Counted from the stretch's first letter, positions 11,016 to 22,829 are shown. The stretch: 64,000 nt of DNA from Nageia nagi (GCA_050084985.1 JBITNC010000001.1:194246001-194310000), one strand, 5' to 3'. A program made the numbers and translations. The notes: a model not told the origin generated them from the sequence alone.

Positions 11016-12024
11016 GTTTAATTCTTATTGAATCCATTGTAATTTCTTCCTTCTTTATAAAGCCATTAAACTTTTGTTTGGTTTGTATACTTTGTTTATA
11101 CATTCCTCCATTTGGTAACTATAAGTATAGGCTTATCATGTTAGTGATGAATTATAGTGTACCTCAAATACAAGCATATTATATCAAGGGAAAATTCTTG
11201 ATGCAACAACTATAGCTCTATTCATCTAACTTCATCTCTCCTAATTTATTCACTAGCTGCTTTAAAAACTTTGTTATGCACACTTTGAAAGTTTCTTATG
11301 GTAGTGAAGTTGTCCTCAAGGGGGAGTGAAGGTTGAATTCATATTTGTTATGATAACTTCATATTTAGGAGGCTTTTTTTGCTATATAATGTTGATCTAA
11401 ATGTACACCTTCATGGTTAGTTTTCTTTGTGTGAGGAAGTCATGGTACATTTTGTTTTGTTATCACTATGCGAGGAATTGGTGTATGTTTGTTAGCACTA
11501 TTTGGTTATCCATATGTGAGTAACTTATATATGTGCATATACTTTTTTGTTGTTAATAAACACATGTTTCTATATACAATAGATGACCATATGTATTATC
11601 TTGGCATATTTGTGATAACTTATAGTGCATCATTGATCAATTTATGAATGGCATTACATAGTTTATTTATCTTATGATTGATATGAATGTTATATGATGC
11701 ATTTAACTGATTTTGTTTATGAGCTACTTGTAGCTTGTAGGTTTTATCTTGAGAGTGTAGGTTACTTACTTCATGTGGGTAGGCTCATGGAGGCTCATAT
11801 GTCAACTTCATGTTAATCAACTACACTTACAGTGAAACTAGTTATGGTTAATGATTGTATTGTAAACCATTTTATCAAATGGTATTGCAATGAGTCTCAA
11901 ACTAAGTTCTTGATTACTTCTTAATGATGTAAAAGTTATCATATCTATTTGTATCTCTTTGGAGGAGAACTCTTTATTACTCTATCTTTCTTCTTCTCTC
12001 TACACTCTATCTTATTATTACATT
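11016..12024 (+). other. Copia A 3' untranslated region
   Basis: About 1 kb conserved with 54336-55338. It contains at 11235-11345 a second, diverged copy of the RNase H tail (FTS-like start, KVSYGSEVVLKGE end), as if the pol terminus had been duplicated. No other coding signal. Confidence 0.65.
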
Positions 12025-12033
12025 AAGGGGGAG
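12025..12033 (+). other. polypurine tract
   Basis: 'aagggggag' directly before the 3' LTR start, the plus-strand primer site. Confidence 0.85.
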
Positions 12034-12482
12034 TGTTAGAATTTGTAATGTAATATTGTGTAATATTTCTCTTTAATGTAAATTCACTTAATACTTATAG
12101 TATCATTAGATACATTAAAGTATTAAAGGAATAAAAATATGAGAAGGATTAAAAATAGGTATTAGTTTAAAAATATAAAATGGATTAATTATAGAGTGGG
12201 TTTCTTCTTATGAAAAGAGAAGAATCCTCCTCTTCTCTAGTTACATAATTGTAATGCAAGCTTTGCTATAGGTTTAGTGAGAGAGAGAGAGAAGAGATTT
12301 TGTAAGAGAGATCCTTGAGAATAAGAATATCTTAGTTAGTGTACATACTCCCAAGGAAGGAGGAATCACTTTATATCTTGTGGTATTTATGTGATTGGCT
12401 TTAGTTATTGTGCTGATATTGAAAGTGCCTTCCTAAGATCTTGGGAGATTAAAAGTTAATTCAGAAAGAGTTAATTTATTTA
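12034..12482 (+). repeat. 3' LTR of Copia A
   Basis: Starts TGTTAGAATTTG; aligned with 4479-4954 and with 55348-55819. The end in TAATTTATTTA is uncertain by a few bases. Confidence 0.85.
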
Positions 12483-12640
12483 TCTTTAAAATTATTTTAT
12501 TGGTAGATGTAAGAGTGGGTATTTTTTGCTACATTCAAATCTATAAAATTATGAGTGCTTCCCAAGTCTAATAATATTATCAACATTTAGCCTTTAAAAT
12601 ATCCCTTATCTTTTATAATTTGTGGAGAGGTAAACCCATA
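12483..12640 (-). pseudogene. Gypsy protease, upstream half
   Basis: Minus frame reads LDLGSTHNFIDLNVA, the retroviral-type aspartic protease active site (usually DSGATHNFI; here D-L-G replaces D-S-G). It continues at 4478 on the other side of the Copia insertion. Confidence 0.8.
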
Positions 12641-13676
12641 GAGTGCATTGTAGGAAATTTTAGGAACAAATTCATTGATTTGGGCTATATCCTCTTCCAT
12701 ATCTACCATGACATACTCAAAATCCTCATCAAATGGATCCTCTAGAGTTTTTGCATCTAATACATATAGGTTTTTGGTATCACAATGATGACCTGGTGCA
12801 AATTTTCATCACAATTATAACAAAGCCCTTTCTTCTTCCATTACTCCATCTTAATAGAGGTTAGTATCTTAATTGATAAGGAGTGCATCCGATTTGAACC
12901 ACCTTGAGAAGGTTGTGATTTCCAAGTAAGGGGTTTGGTGTGTTTATGTTGTGCATTGAATTTATCTTCTGCCAACTTCATGAGCCCTATTACTACTATC
13001 ATATTATTTAGGTTAAACATTTTTACTTCTAATTGAATCTCCTCCTTGAATCCACTAATGAAATAGCTTTGATAGAATGCATCATCTAGTCCTTTAGTAT
13101 AATTAGCCAATTTTTAAATTCTATTTGATATTATTTGATAGCACTTATTTGGCATAATTTGGTAAGTGTACTAGTGAAATATTCAAAAGAACTAAGGCCA
13201 AATCAAAAAAGGAGGTTTTGGGTAAATTCTTCGAAAGATAGGGTTCCATTTGCCTTTTCAAACCATTAGTACCATTGGATAGCTTCATGCTCTAGATGAA
13301 ATGAGGTAAGATTGACTTTTTGATCTGTAAGAATCTAATTTAGAAAAAAACATTGCTTGGATCGATACATCCAATTGGTGGGATCATCACCATTGAATAT
13401 TAGAGAGTCTAATTTAGTTATCCTTAGAAGGATAAAATATTGGTTTGATCCTTATGAATGATTGAAACCTTGCCCAATATATGGTTTGGATTTATTCAAT
13501 CCCTCTACAGATGCATGGTCAAGAGTGTGAACCTTAAGAGTAGTAGTGATTGCTTGCATTGCTTGGCTCATCTCCTTTAGAGCGAGGGGAATGGGTTTTT
13601 TGTCTAGTAATGATGTAATGTAGTCAACTCACTAAGATAATTTTTCTATATACTGGGATCTTTGATCTTTTGCCAT
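12641..13676 (-). pseudogene. Gypsy gag with zinc knuckle, decayed
   Basis: Start codon at 13676-13674 (MAKDQRSQYIEKL). The middle section has the gag fold run KGLDDAFYQSYFISGFKEEI and LMKLAEDKFNAQH (12841-13110), typical of Ty3 Retrotrans_gag. A zinc knuckle reads CYNCDENFAPGHHC at about 12785-12830 (CX2C-X4-GHXC type, all ligands kept). Stops and frameshifts separate these pieces. It would form the virus-like particle. Confidence 0.85.
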
Positions 13677-14238
13677 CTTTCTTTTTCAGGAACTACTATT
13701 TTTAGAAACTGAAAAAGTGTTGGGTGCTATATGTCAAAATGATCAGCATAAAAAATTAATCATAATGGGATAGATCCCAAAATAATGCTTTTCAAAATTT
13801 TATACTCTTTTTTATTATTTTAAAAAATTATTGTCAAAGGTAACAAACCAATCTTGTCTAAAACGTCTAATTCTTCATTATTTGATTGATAATTACCTTC
13901 AAAGTTTTTACCAATTTTGTAAGTTACTATTTTAGGTAAGGAAAAGTAGGGTTTGTGAAGGAAAATTTATGTTTTTAGAAATGGTGGTAGTTTATAGTAT
14001 GAAGTTTAATGCACAATGAATGTATGGAGGGTAAAAGGTTGCAATAGATAAGATGTGAACTAGAATAGGGTATGAGAAAACTTTTGGAAGAGTTTTGGCT
14101 ATGATATGGATAAAATGTATGGTTCCAACTTGATGCAACTTGGTGTTTTGAGAAACTTTCAATAGAATTTAAGCTATACAATGGATAAAATGTAAGGTTC
14201 TAACTCAATCTGATCTTCCCATAAGTTCCAAAATTAGA
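13677..14238 (-). other. Gypsy 5' untranslated leader
   Basis: About 560 bp between primer site and gag start on the minus strand; no domain is recognised. Confidence 0.6.
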
Positions 14239-14250
14239 TCTCTAATACCA
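14239..14250 (-). other. Gypsy primer-binding site
   Basis: Minus-strand TGGTATTAGAGA two bases from the 5' LTR end, close to the initiator Met-tRNA complement TGGTATCAGAGC. Confidence 0.75.
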
Positions 14251-14252
14251 TA

Positions 14253-14581
14253 TGTTAATAACTAAATCACACACTCATAATATATGCGAACTCAAATGTA
14301 ACAAGATAGAAATAGATTGGTATTATTAAAATCCAAAATTAATCATGGGCCACTTTAAGGGGCTACCTCCTTTACAACTCAAATAATATATTTTTCAAGA
14401 TGGTTACTATTGTCTTCTCCAAAAGTATTTATAGCCTACCTACCCTAACCCTAATTAGTCATTCAATACAAAATGGTGATTTACCTTACAAATATGTTAG
14501 CCTCTTATATTTAATAAAAGCCTATAGTCTAATTATAAACTACTATAGTATAAGTAAATGTTAGGATGTGGGATCCTAACA
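14253..14581 (-). repeat. 5' LTR of the Gypsy element
   Basis: Plus-strand ends are TGTTAATAAC and GATCCTAACA. It aligns with 1015-1405 apart from about 60 bp missing near the start. Confidence 0.85.
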
Positions 14582-14586
14582 TTTAC
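14582..14586. repeat. target-site duplication tttac (right)
   Basis: Exact match to 1010-1014. Confidence 0.85.
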
Positions 14587-14680
14587 ACACATAATGGAAT
14601 AAATGGTTAACCATCTTGGCCATGTTAGGAATTTGGATGAAGTAAAATACTATACCAATAAAACTAAATGCCTTATATAT
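14587..14680 (+). pseudogene. PPR pseudogene, continuation past the insertion
   Basis: Continues the third PPR copy with the 'cacacataatggaat' landmark and then MVNHLGHVRNLDEVKYYTNK, matching the family tail 'MVDLLGRAGxLxEAxxFIxxMP'. This copy goes further into the gene than copies one and two, so it marks the true downstream end of the triplication. Confidence 0.7.
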
Positions 14681-14699
14681 TCAATTAACCAAGTTTGTG

Positions 14700-15295
14700 T
14701 TATATGTAGTTTGATTAACCCTTTATATGCATGAAGAATTTTGAATTTTAGGTTATACATCATTTGATTAACCCTCTATATGTTCATCAAAATTTCCAAG
14801 TTTAGATTATATACCATTCGATTAACCCTCTATACCAATTTTGGTTTATATGCAATTCGATTAACACTCAATATGTTCATCAAATTTTCTAGTTTGGGTT
14901 ATATGTAGGTCAATTTACCCTCTATATATTCATAAAATTTTCCAATTTTGGGTTATAAGCAATTCAATTAACACTTTATATGTTCATCAAATTTTTTAAG
15001 TTTGGGTTATACGTAGTTCGATTAGCCCCCTATATGTTCATTAAATTTTCCAAGTTTGGGTTATATGAAATTTAATTAACCCTTTATATGTTCATCAAGT
15101 TTTCCAAGTTTGGGTTACATGCAGTTTGATTAATCCTCTATATATTCATTAAATTTTCCAAGTTTGGGTTATATGTAGTTCAATTAACCATCTATATGCA
15201 CCAAGAAATTTCAAGTGGGTTATATGTAGTTTGATTAACTTTGCATCAAGAAATTCCAAGTGGATTATATGTAGTTTGATTATTGACTATTGGTT
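14700..15295. repeat. ~60-bp tandem repeat, about 10 copies
   Basis: The unit is 'gattaaccctctatatg' + 'ttcatcaaattttcc' + 'aagtttgggttatatgtag'. Related GATTAACC words also occur at 48670-48747 and 55825-56420, outside this array. Confidence 0.85.
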
Positions 15296-15429
15296 ATACA
15301 AAATTTGATTATAAGTGTTGGTGTTACAAAAACATTTGCATTGCTTGTTGTAAGTAAGTTTTGAGAAAAATGTAAGGAATGTGATTTTTGCTCAAAACTT
15401 CACTTACCCAATAAAATGATTATACAATT

Positions 15430-15690
15430 TATGAAGCCAAATAAATCCAATATATAAAGATAATGTAACACCTCTATTCCTCCATTTCATGAAATATCCC
15501 TTGAAACACTTAAAAACTATAATGCCAAATCAATCCAATATACAAAGATAATGTAACGCCTCTATTCCTTCGTTTCATGAAAGATCCCAAAAGACCTAAC
15601 AACTATGATGCCAAATAAATCCAATATACAAATATGATGGTAACAACTATGATACCAAATCCAATGAACAATGGTAATGTACAACTGATG
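15430..15690. repeat. ~95-bp tandem repeat, 2-3 copies
   Basis: 'ccaaataaatccaatata' + 'aagataatgtaac' + 'cctctattcc' recur near 15440, 15525 and 15610; the last copy is shortened. Confidence 0.75.
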
Positions 15691-16043
15691 CTAACAAAGT
15701 TCTATTACATCCCAAAGCACATAATCTTTATAAAAAATAATTTATACATAATCTTTATACAAGTCTACTCAAATAGTTTCAGGTTACCAAAATATGTACA
15801 TATACATACATAAAAGTGTATTATACTATAAATGTCTATCCTTCTTGTTCTTTGCAAGACTTTATATATTTTATCCACTTCTCTCTTTCTTTTTTCTTAA
15901 GCCATATGGAGTTATACAAGTGTGTTTAAATCTTTTGTATGGGTTTTATGTACATTAGATATTTTCTTCATTGTCAGGTCCATCATATGATATTAAGTTG
16001 AGTGAAAATTATAGCCAATTCATCATGTGTGGGAGAATCTAAC
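15691..16043 (-). other. possible 3' end of the host gene
   Basis: No certain exon. Just downstream of the exon at 16044-16202, short open minus-strand runs exist but I cannot place splice sites or a stop with confidence. This may be 3' UTR or intron. Confidence 0.3.
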
Positions 16044-16202
16044 CTTGGGCCAAGTTTTTGTACACTTCATTCAATTGTTCTATAGTTAAAATTTTTGTGA
16101 AGTATTCTTTACAGGATTGTTGAATATGCATTTTAGTTTTCCATTATAGTACAATTGTATTTTCATTCCAAATTTTAGTATGAAATACTTTGGACTATCA
16201 TC
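16044..16202 (-). pseudogene. host-gene exon I (DDSPKYF... block)
   Basis: Acceptor TTTGTAG at 16203 and donor AAG|GTTAGA at 16044. The frame reads DDSPKYFILKFGMKI, then YYNGKLKCIFNNPVKNTSQ, and after a one-base shift KILTIEQLNEVYKNLAQ. One indel therefore breaks an otherwise open 159-nt exon. No family recognised. Confidence 0.6.
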
Positions 16203-16299
16203 CTACAAATGATACCCATCAGTATCAATTACATACTATATATCCTCTTTCACCAATAGAATAAAAAAAATTAAACATTACTTGATGAGTGATTTCTAA

Positions 16300-16590
16300 T
16301 CTAAAAATAATAAGACATTAGCCTCCCATTAAGAAAAGTCAAACTTTCCTCTATTACAAATTAAACATCTTAAACTATCCATCAAGGTAATTTTTTTATA
16401 GTATTCTTCGTTACACGTATCTCTCCACTCCGTACTTCCATCTATTATAATTTTATCAAGTTCTTGATTTATTTGCCTCAAAATAATTTATGCATGGTTT
16501 TGTACTTTTATCCTTGGTCATGAACTTTCTAGGGTAAAATCTACCAAATTGGCTAATATTAAATTTAAGAAGAATACCTCCACCCTGGGC
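16300..16590 (-). pseudogene. host-gene exon H with CxxC motif
   Basis: Acceptor CCTATGTAG at 16591. Opens as AQGGGILLKFNISQFGRFY, then PRKFMTKDKSTKPCINYFE. After a single frameshift near 16460 it continues QINQELDKIIIDGSTEW, LMDSLRCLICNRGKFDFS, a TAA stop, and WEANVLLFLD. The CLIC pair could be half of a metal site. Length and composition look like a real protein domain, not chance. The 3' limit is approximate. Confidence 0.6.
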
Positions 16591-16701
16591 CTACATAGGA
16601 CCACTAAAAATTTCAATTATACTCAAACATGGGTAATTAATTAAATTGATACATTAAAAATACTCCACATTAAATATGATACATTGAAATTGATGCATCA
16701 C

Positions 16702-16815
16702 CTGGTGTTTGATGTTTTGTGGAGGATGTGAGGTTTTATGATAGACCCCAATGTTATTTACATATAAACTAGTTTGAACTAACTCACCACATGTCTTCAT
16801 GGACAAAAAAAAATG
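16702..16815 (-). pseudogene. host-gene exon G
   Basis: Donor CACCAG|GTGATG fixes the low end at 16702. The frame reads CGELVQTSLYVNNIGVYHK followed by TSHPPQNIKHQ with no stop. The acceptor side is not clear; a pyrimidine run lies at about 16808-16815. It joins in sensible order to exon H. Confidence 0.55.
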
Positions 16816-17223
16816 GAGTATCATATAGTTCTATAGACATACATCAAAGAGTAGTTGAAAATGGTTATCTGAAATGGTTTTACAGACTTTTATGCAGATG
16901 CAATTATCAAGTGTAAAGGTAAAATCTACAACCAAAGTGACTCTTACCATAATATGCATGGGATGAATTATTATGCATGCATTGTTGACCTTTCTTTTCT
17001 ATGTAGGGTATCTTGAGGAAGATTTGAACTTCCATTATCATGATGCCCATAAAACCTAAATTAGGTGTGTGGATGTGTCTGCTTGGTGCTCATAGATCAC
17101 ATAAGAATGTAGGAATAGGGGAATTTGTGGTAATAACCCTTTTTTTTATTAGAGCCTAAATATTCCAAATCAGACATATTATAGAGTGATCTAAAAGATA
17201 ATAGGGAATAAAATTCCAAATAC
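16816..17223 (-). other. host-gene intron region, possible decayed exon
   Basis: A partly open minus-strand run near 17000-17100 ends in NGSSNLPQD, reminiscent of the DGSNLIQ end of the 105-nt exons, but has a stop and no matched splice pair. Otherwise AT-rich. Confidence 0.35.
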
Positions 17224-18327
17224 CTAAATCAAACTACTATCATCTACATTTTCTTTTATCCCATTTTGTATCCCCTTCACTTCATTTGCATTTGCATTTA
17301 AACTTGTTATTTTTTGCATAGCACTTTCCTATGTCACATATGATTATGATAAATAGGAATATAAATATTAAATTAAGTACAATAAAAAAATTCTAAATAC
17401 AATAGCTACAAGCAATACAAATGAACTATATACATGAATCAAATTGCTACCATCTGCATTTGCATTTGAACTTTTTATTTTATGTGTTGCACATTCCTAT
17501 TTCACATACAATTCTAATAAATGATAAATAGGAGGATAAATAATAAATTAAGTACAATGATAAAATTTCAAATACAATAGCTACAATTATAGTACAAACA
17601 AACTATATACCTGAATCAAATTGCTACCATCTGCATTTTCTTTTATCCCATTTTGTGTCCCCTTCCCTTCATTTGCATTTACATTTGAAATTTTTATTTT
17701 TTGCATGGAACATTCCTATTTAACATAAATTATGATAGATGATAAATAGAAGGATAAATATTAAACTAAGTACAATGATAATATTCCAAATACAATAGGT
17801 ACAAGTACAATACAAATGAACTATATACCTAAATCAAACTACTACCATCTACATTCTCTTTTATCCTATTTTGTGTCCCCTTCCCTTCATCTACATTTGC
17901 ATTTAAATTTTTTATTTTTTGTGTGGCACATTCTTGTTTCACATAAATTATGATAAATGATAACTAGGAGGATAAATATTAAACTAAGTACAATGATAAT
18001 ATTCCAAATACAATAGCTACAAGTATAGTACATATGAACTATATACCTCAATGGAAGTACTACAATTTGCATTTTTTTTTTCATTTTCTTACATGATACA
18101 TTTAATAGAACTAACCTATGTAGCACTAACATGTGTAACATGGAATTATGATAAATACAACTATAAATATTAAGCTAAGTACAAAACTATTTGCACAGTT
18201 GGCTCTTTAGTGGTAGTAAACACAAACTATATACCTGATTCAAAGTGCCATGATCTACATTTTCTTGTGTCCCCTTCCCTTCATCTTCATTTGCACTTAA
18301 AATTTTGATTTTTTATGTAGCACTTTC
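17224..18327 (-). repeat. tandem array of a 105-nt exon with intron (six copies)
   Basis: Exon copies at 17224-17328, 17434-17496, 17611-17715, 17829-17933, 18047 to about 18110 (degraded) and 18235-18327. The cleanest copy (17611-17715) is exactly 35 codons, phase 0 at both ends, and starts ECSMQKIKISNVNANEGKG. Its acceptor is AAATAG and its donor CAG|GTATATAG. The copy at 17434 has lost 42 nt, a multiple of three. Intron sequence between copies is also shared, so the unit of duplication was exon plus intron, about 200 bp. Degraded copies carry stops (for example final CAG to TAG at 17224). Confidence 0.75.
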
Positions 18328-18366
18328 AAGTATTACATAGAAGGATAAATATTAAACTAAGTACAA

Positions 18367-18371
18367 AACTC
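18367..18371. repeat. target-site duplication aactc (left)
   Basis: Matches 34527-34531 exactly; delimits the 16-kb Copia nest inside an intron of the host gene. Confidence 0.85.
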
Positions 18372-18599
18372 TATTGGAACTAAAACTAACACTCAATTCC
18401 TATGTACTCAAGATTATATGAAAGCACTCAATCAACACTATACTAAAGCATAAATCAATCTCATAAATTGACATAAGATATAAAGTGGTTCCTCCAACTA
18501 GGAGTACATACAAAATCTAAGATATTTCTTCATTCATAAAGACAACTCTCTTACAAGACCTTATTCTTCCTCTCCCAACATGAATCCAAGAGCATAACT
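18372..18599 (-). repeat. 3' LTR of Copia C, distal piece
   Basis: Aligns with 34028-34260 ('gatataaagtggttcctcc', 'aactaggagtacat'). Starts TATTGGAAC against TGTTGGAAC. Interrupted at 18600 by Copia B. Confidence 0.8.
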
Positions 18600-19099
18600 T
18601 GTTAGAATGTATAATGCATTATTCAAGGTTTTGTAATAATCCTCTTTGTAAATTCACTAATACTTAATGGTAACACTAGATACCTTAAGTATTTAAATGA
18701 ATATGATAATGTAACTTATCCTACACTCTATTTCATGAGCATGCCCCTTGGGTAAAAAGGAGTAGCATGTCATGCCCTTGTACAATGGTTAAAAGGGAAA
18801 TCCAAAGCAGGGTTTTGGCCTATAAATAGAAGGTCCCCTGTTTGTGATCACACACCAATTTGTGAAGCAAATTTATGCTTTAGCATAGTGATTAGAAGAT
18901 GAAGTTAGGAGGATTATAAGAGAGTTGTCTTTGTGAATGAATCAAGATATTATTAGTTGATGTACTTCTAGTTGGAGGAACCACTTTACATCTTGAGTTA
19001 TTTTGTGAGATTGACTAGGCTTGAGTTATTGATGTTAGAGTTAGCTTACATGTGATATTGGTAGTTTAGGATTGTATTAGTTATAGTTCAATCCCTTCA
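18600..19099 (+). repeat. 5' LTR of Copia B
   Basis: Starts TGTTAGAATGTATAATGC and ends in CTTCA just before the primer site; its reverse complement aligns with 34028-34526. About 500 bp, like the 499 bp of that copy. Confidence 0.85.
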
Positions 19100-19101
19100 T
19101 T

Positions 19102-19113
19102 TGGTATTAGAGC
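19102..19113 (+). other. Copia B primer-binding site
   Basis: TGGTATTAGAGC, one change from the initiator Met-tRNA complement. Confidence 0.8.
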
Positions 19114-21910
19114 AGGGTGTGGAAGCTCTTTTTCAACATCTTGGAGGTTGTTCATCTTTCATCCAACTTCATCATATTTTGAAGTTTACTTTTCTTGTTG
19201 AGGTAAAAACAAGATAAGGTATAAAATCCTTCCTCATTTTTTATTTTTTGGATTTTTTTTATACTAACATATTTTGTATAATGTGTTAGTTCATCACTTT
19301 ACTCCAAGAGTAGCAATATATTAGTATGCAATCTTTTATTTATGCTAATATTTTTTGTTGCAATTTTTTTTATAAAAGTTGCTTAATATATTACTTGATT
19401 TTGTTTGCATACCTTTATTTTTTTTACAAAAAAGGGGGATTTGTGTTTATTACAATTTTTTTAACAAAAAAAGGAAGGAAAATATTTTTTTTCAATATAA
19501 TGAATTCTTTTTGAGAACTAGTTAAACTAATTTTTTAATGCAAATTTCTTCATGTATATATTTATTAAAAAAATGATATACTCTATTATTTAAAAAAAAA
19601 ACTAAGGTTACCTTCTAAAATCCATTTGATGGCATTTTTATTTCAAAGTTTTTTTTTTTGAAATAGGGGGTTGACATCACTTGATGGAGGCCTCTTTGTA
19701 ATCTAAAACTTCCATTTCTATGCCTCCTCTCTAAAATTTAGAATGTTGCTTGCTCCTTGGTCAACCTTCTCTGAAACCCTTATGCACCATTCAAAAGGCC
19801 CTTATGGCCATTCAATGTTGGCCCATCACAACCAAGATGATGCTAGCTTTCTTCTAACTCTTCATCACCCAAAGTAAGAAGCATACCACTCAAATGCCCC
19901 CTTTATACCAGGCAAAGTGAAGGATGCAAGGAAAGAGAGTTGCTTCTCCATACTAACAAAACTCCTTTCCTCGTCAATGAGGCCTATGTGCTTCCTCCTT
20001 GTGCAACTTACTTTCACATTTTTTTAATAGAACTCTATGCCTCTACATGTTATTTATGGTAAAACTAGGGAGTTGAAACCTTTTTTTTTCTATTATTTGC
20101 TTTTTTGCCCTCCACATGGCCCATTAGAACATAGGCCCTCATAGCCCCTTAATCCCATTCCTTGAGTGGAAATATGGTAGGGAAAGTGGACTAAGAAAGA
20201 GCCACCACTACAATAGAGGAGTCTCTTCCCACCTTGGTGCCTCTCCCAGCCTTGTCTAAGCATGATCACTTGACTCTTTCCCTCTTAGCTTCTCTGGTCC
20301 ATGCTGTTGGTTTCTACTCCCTATGTCCTATGCCCCTCCACTTGCCAACAGTCTTTATTTTACTACCAACCATTACTTTGGGAAAGTTCATATATTTAAT
20401 TGTTGGTACTTTTTTTTAGTTTCTTGCACCTTGTTCTAAAACTCCATAGAAATAATTAATGAATTTCTTTAATTTTTGAGTGGAATAGAGAATAAGGTTT
20501 CTTCTTGCATTAACTACATTGCTCAATTTATTACATTGAGGTAAAAGTAAATGATGAATTATTAATTCTTTACCTTGCCTACTTGGAGAAGATCCTAAAA
20601 AAGGTACTAAGGATTTTTTAAGAGGAAATTATTATTATTACTTAGATATTGTTCTTAAGTAAAAATGGAGAATTATTTTTTTGCATTAATAGGAATGAAA
20701 TTTTAGTACCTTTAACTATGAAATTTTTTTAGGGAAATTGTTTAGTATAACCTTGGCATTTTTTTACTTAGTAATACACTTCTATTGAAGGGCATTTTTT
20801 TTAGCAATACATTTTAAGTAAAAAGGGGGTAAGTTTTATGGATTTTTTTTACTTAAATTTTTCAAACTATGGAAATGATGCATGGAATATTTGATGCATT
20901 TCCCTTATGCAAAGTGATGGATAGAATTATGCAAATTAAGGAAATTATAAATGTTTATGCCTCTCTAAGTATTTATCTTTATTCCTTAAGCAAAGTTAAT
21001 GAACTTGTCCAAACTATGGAAATGATGCATTTTTTATTCCTTATGCAAAGTTAATGAATGGACTAATGCAAAATTTGTACTTGTGTAAAAGATGTCCTTT
21101 AGGGGTTAGTAAACAAAACCTGTTGGACCCTTAGGTTCCAAGTCATGAATGGATGATGTTTCATTTATGTACTTTAATTTATTCTTTGCATATTTGATTT
21201 ATTTATTTATGCAAAAATGAAAATATTGATTGAGAAACCCCTTAAAATGAACACATCTACATGTACATTCCACAACATGACTTATTTGAAGAGCCATGAG
21301 GTGAGGATAGAATTATTAGAGCCTTTAATTTGATAATCTAAATGGTAAAAAAGATAAACTTCTCAATTGCCCCTAAGTCTTCTGTTGGTATGGATATAAC
21401 TCCAATAGGTGTGCTAGCATGTGTGTAGTGATACCACATGTCCGTATGTCGATTTAGGGATTATCCTGATAACTTAGGAGAGAAAATTGAAATCTAATGA
21501 AGATTAATAATTTGGCCAATCCAACATACATCACAACCTTGAAAAATAGTAGGTACTTCTCCTTGTGAGAGTATATTATTGCCTAAGGTGAACTAGTTGA
21601 TGATTAGTAGTACTTGGGATCCACCTTGTAGGCATCCAAGTGAAGGCCTAATTTTAGATAAGAAAATAAACCTCAATAATATCACTCTTCATTTATGGTT
21701 CTTGATGATGAAAAAGTGTTGGATATATGGGATGTATTATGAGTTTCTATTTACACATATGAACTTTGTTTAATCAAGCATATCCTTTTATTAAATTTAA
21801 CATGTATGATTGATTTACTTGTATAAATATAAAATATTTATGGATAATTAACATGTTGTTTTATACCATATGTTTACAAAGGTTAACACTTTCACATTCT
21901 TGTGTAGCAA
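19114..21910 (+). other. Copia B untranslated leader
   Basis: Mostly T-rich non-coding sequence. 19660-20430 is a distinct C/T-rich block with no counterpart in the sister leaders. 20869-21060 holds a two-copy repeat ('aaactatggaaatgatgcat' with 'cttatgcaaagt'). 21260-21700 is the pre-gag block shared with elements A and D. Short open frames here have no family resemblance. Confidence 0.65.
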
Positions 21911-22720
21911 ATGGGAGACACCTTATTACCTAAGTACATTCTTGATGGTTCCAACTTTGGTATTTGGGAACCTCAGATGAGAGCTAAATTGCAAGTAAAA
22001 AAGATTTGGAAAATAGTTAATGAGAACCTTGTTGCTCTTACAAATGAGAAGGAACTTAAGGCATACAACATGAAGAATAAATTGGAAACCTTTATGATTT
22101 TTCATGCAATGTCACATGATGTGTTCCTTATTATTTCATCATCAATATCAATAAAGGAAGCTTGGGATAAGCTCAAAACAATTTACCTTGGATCTAAGTT
22201 TTCAAGCAGGTTCATTATTCTTCAAAAGTTGCTTCAATCTCATAAAGGGAAATATGAAAATGTTTCCATATACTTGAACAAAATCATTTACCTTAGGACC
22301 CAACTTGTTGCTTATAGGTGTAATTGGATCAATGATGAGTTTATGGCCTTCATCATTCTCCAAAGCTTTTCTTCAAAGTTTAGTAACTTTGTGAATGTAA
22401 TTGAGATTAGGCTTGATATGAAGAATTATTATCCCTTGAGAACCTTTCTAGGCTCCTTTTGAAGTATAAAAAAACTCTTAACAAAAAGGTGTTGATCTCT
22501 TCTTCAAAGTATAATAATATTTCTCTAAGAGAAACCAAAACTCCTTTCAAGAAGAAGTTCAATCATCATAAGAGATCTTATCCTTATTCCTACAAAAAGG
22601 TTTTAGAAAAGGGGAAATAATAATAACAACAACAACAACTACTTCAAGCAAAGAGATAAAAAAGGCAAGGTAAACTAAATCCCAAGGCAAAGTTTGATGA
22701 AAATTGTAACTTTTAGGGCA
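21911..22720 (+). pseudogene. Copia B gag with damaged zinc knuckle
   Basis: Start at 21911 gives MGDTLLPKYILDGSNFGIWE, the Copia gag opening (here 'LDGSNFxIWExxMRAxL'). SIKEAWDKLKTIYLGSKF and LQKLLQSHKGKYENVSIYL follow as in UBN2-type gag. It is open for 183 codons to 22459; the frame then breaks. The zinc knuckle near 22707 reads C-N-F-stop-GIHGHNEFNC: the second Cys codon is now TAG while the other ligands remain. The poly-Asn/Lys linker upstream is usual. Confidence 0.88.
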
Positions 22721-22829
22721 TCCATGGTCACAACGAATTTAATTGCTACAAAAAGAAAAGAGAAGAAAAGAACAAAGGCAATGGAAATGTAAAAAATTTC
22801 AAAGGGAAGAAAAATTTAAAACCTATACT

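Noticed and set aside
20234-20419. 61-codon plus-strand frame, Pro/Leu-rich
   Set aside because: Falls in the pyrimidine-rich leader block of Copia B; no family resemblance and no sister copy has it.
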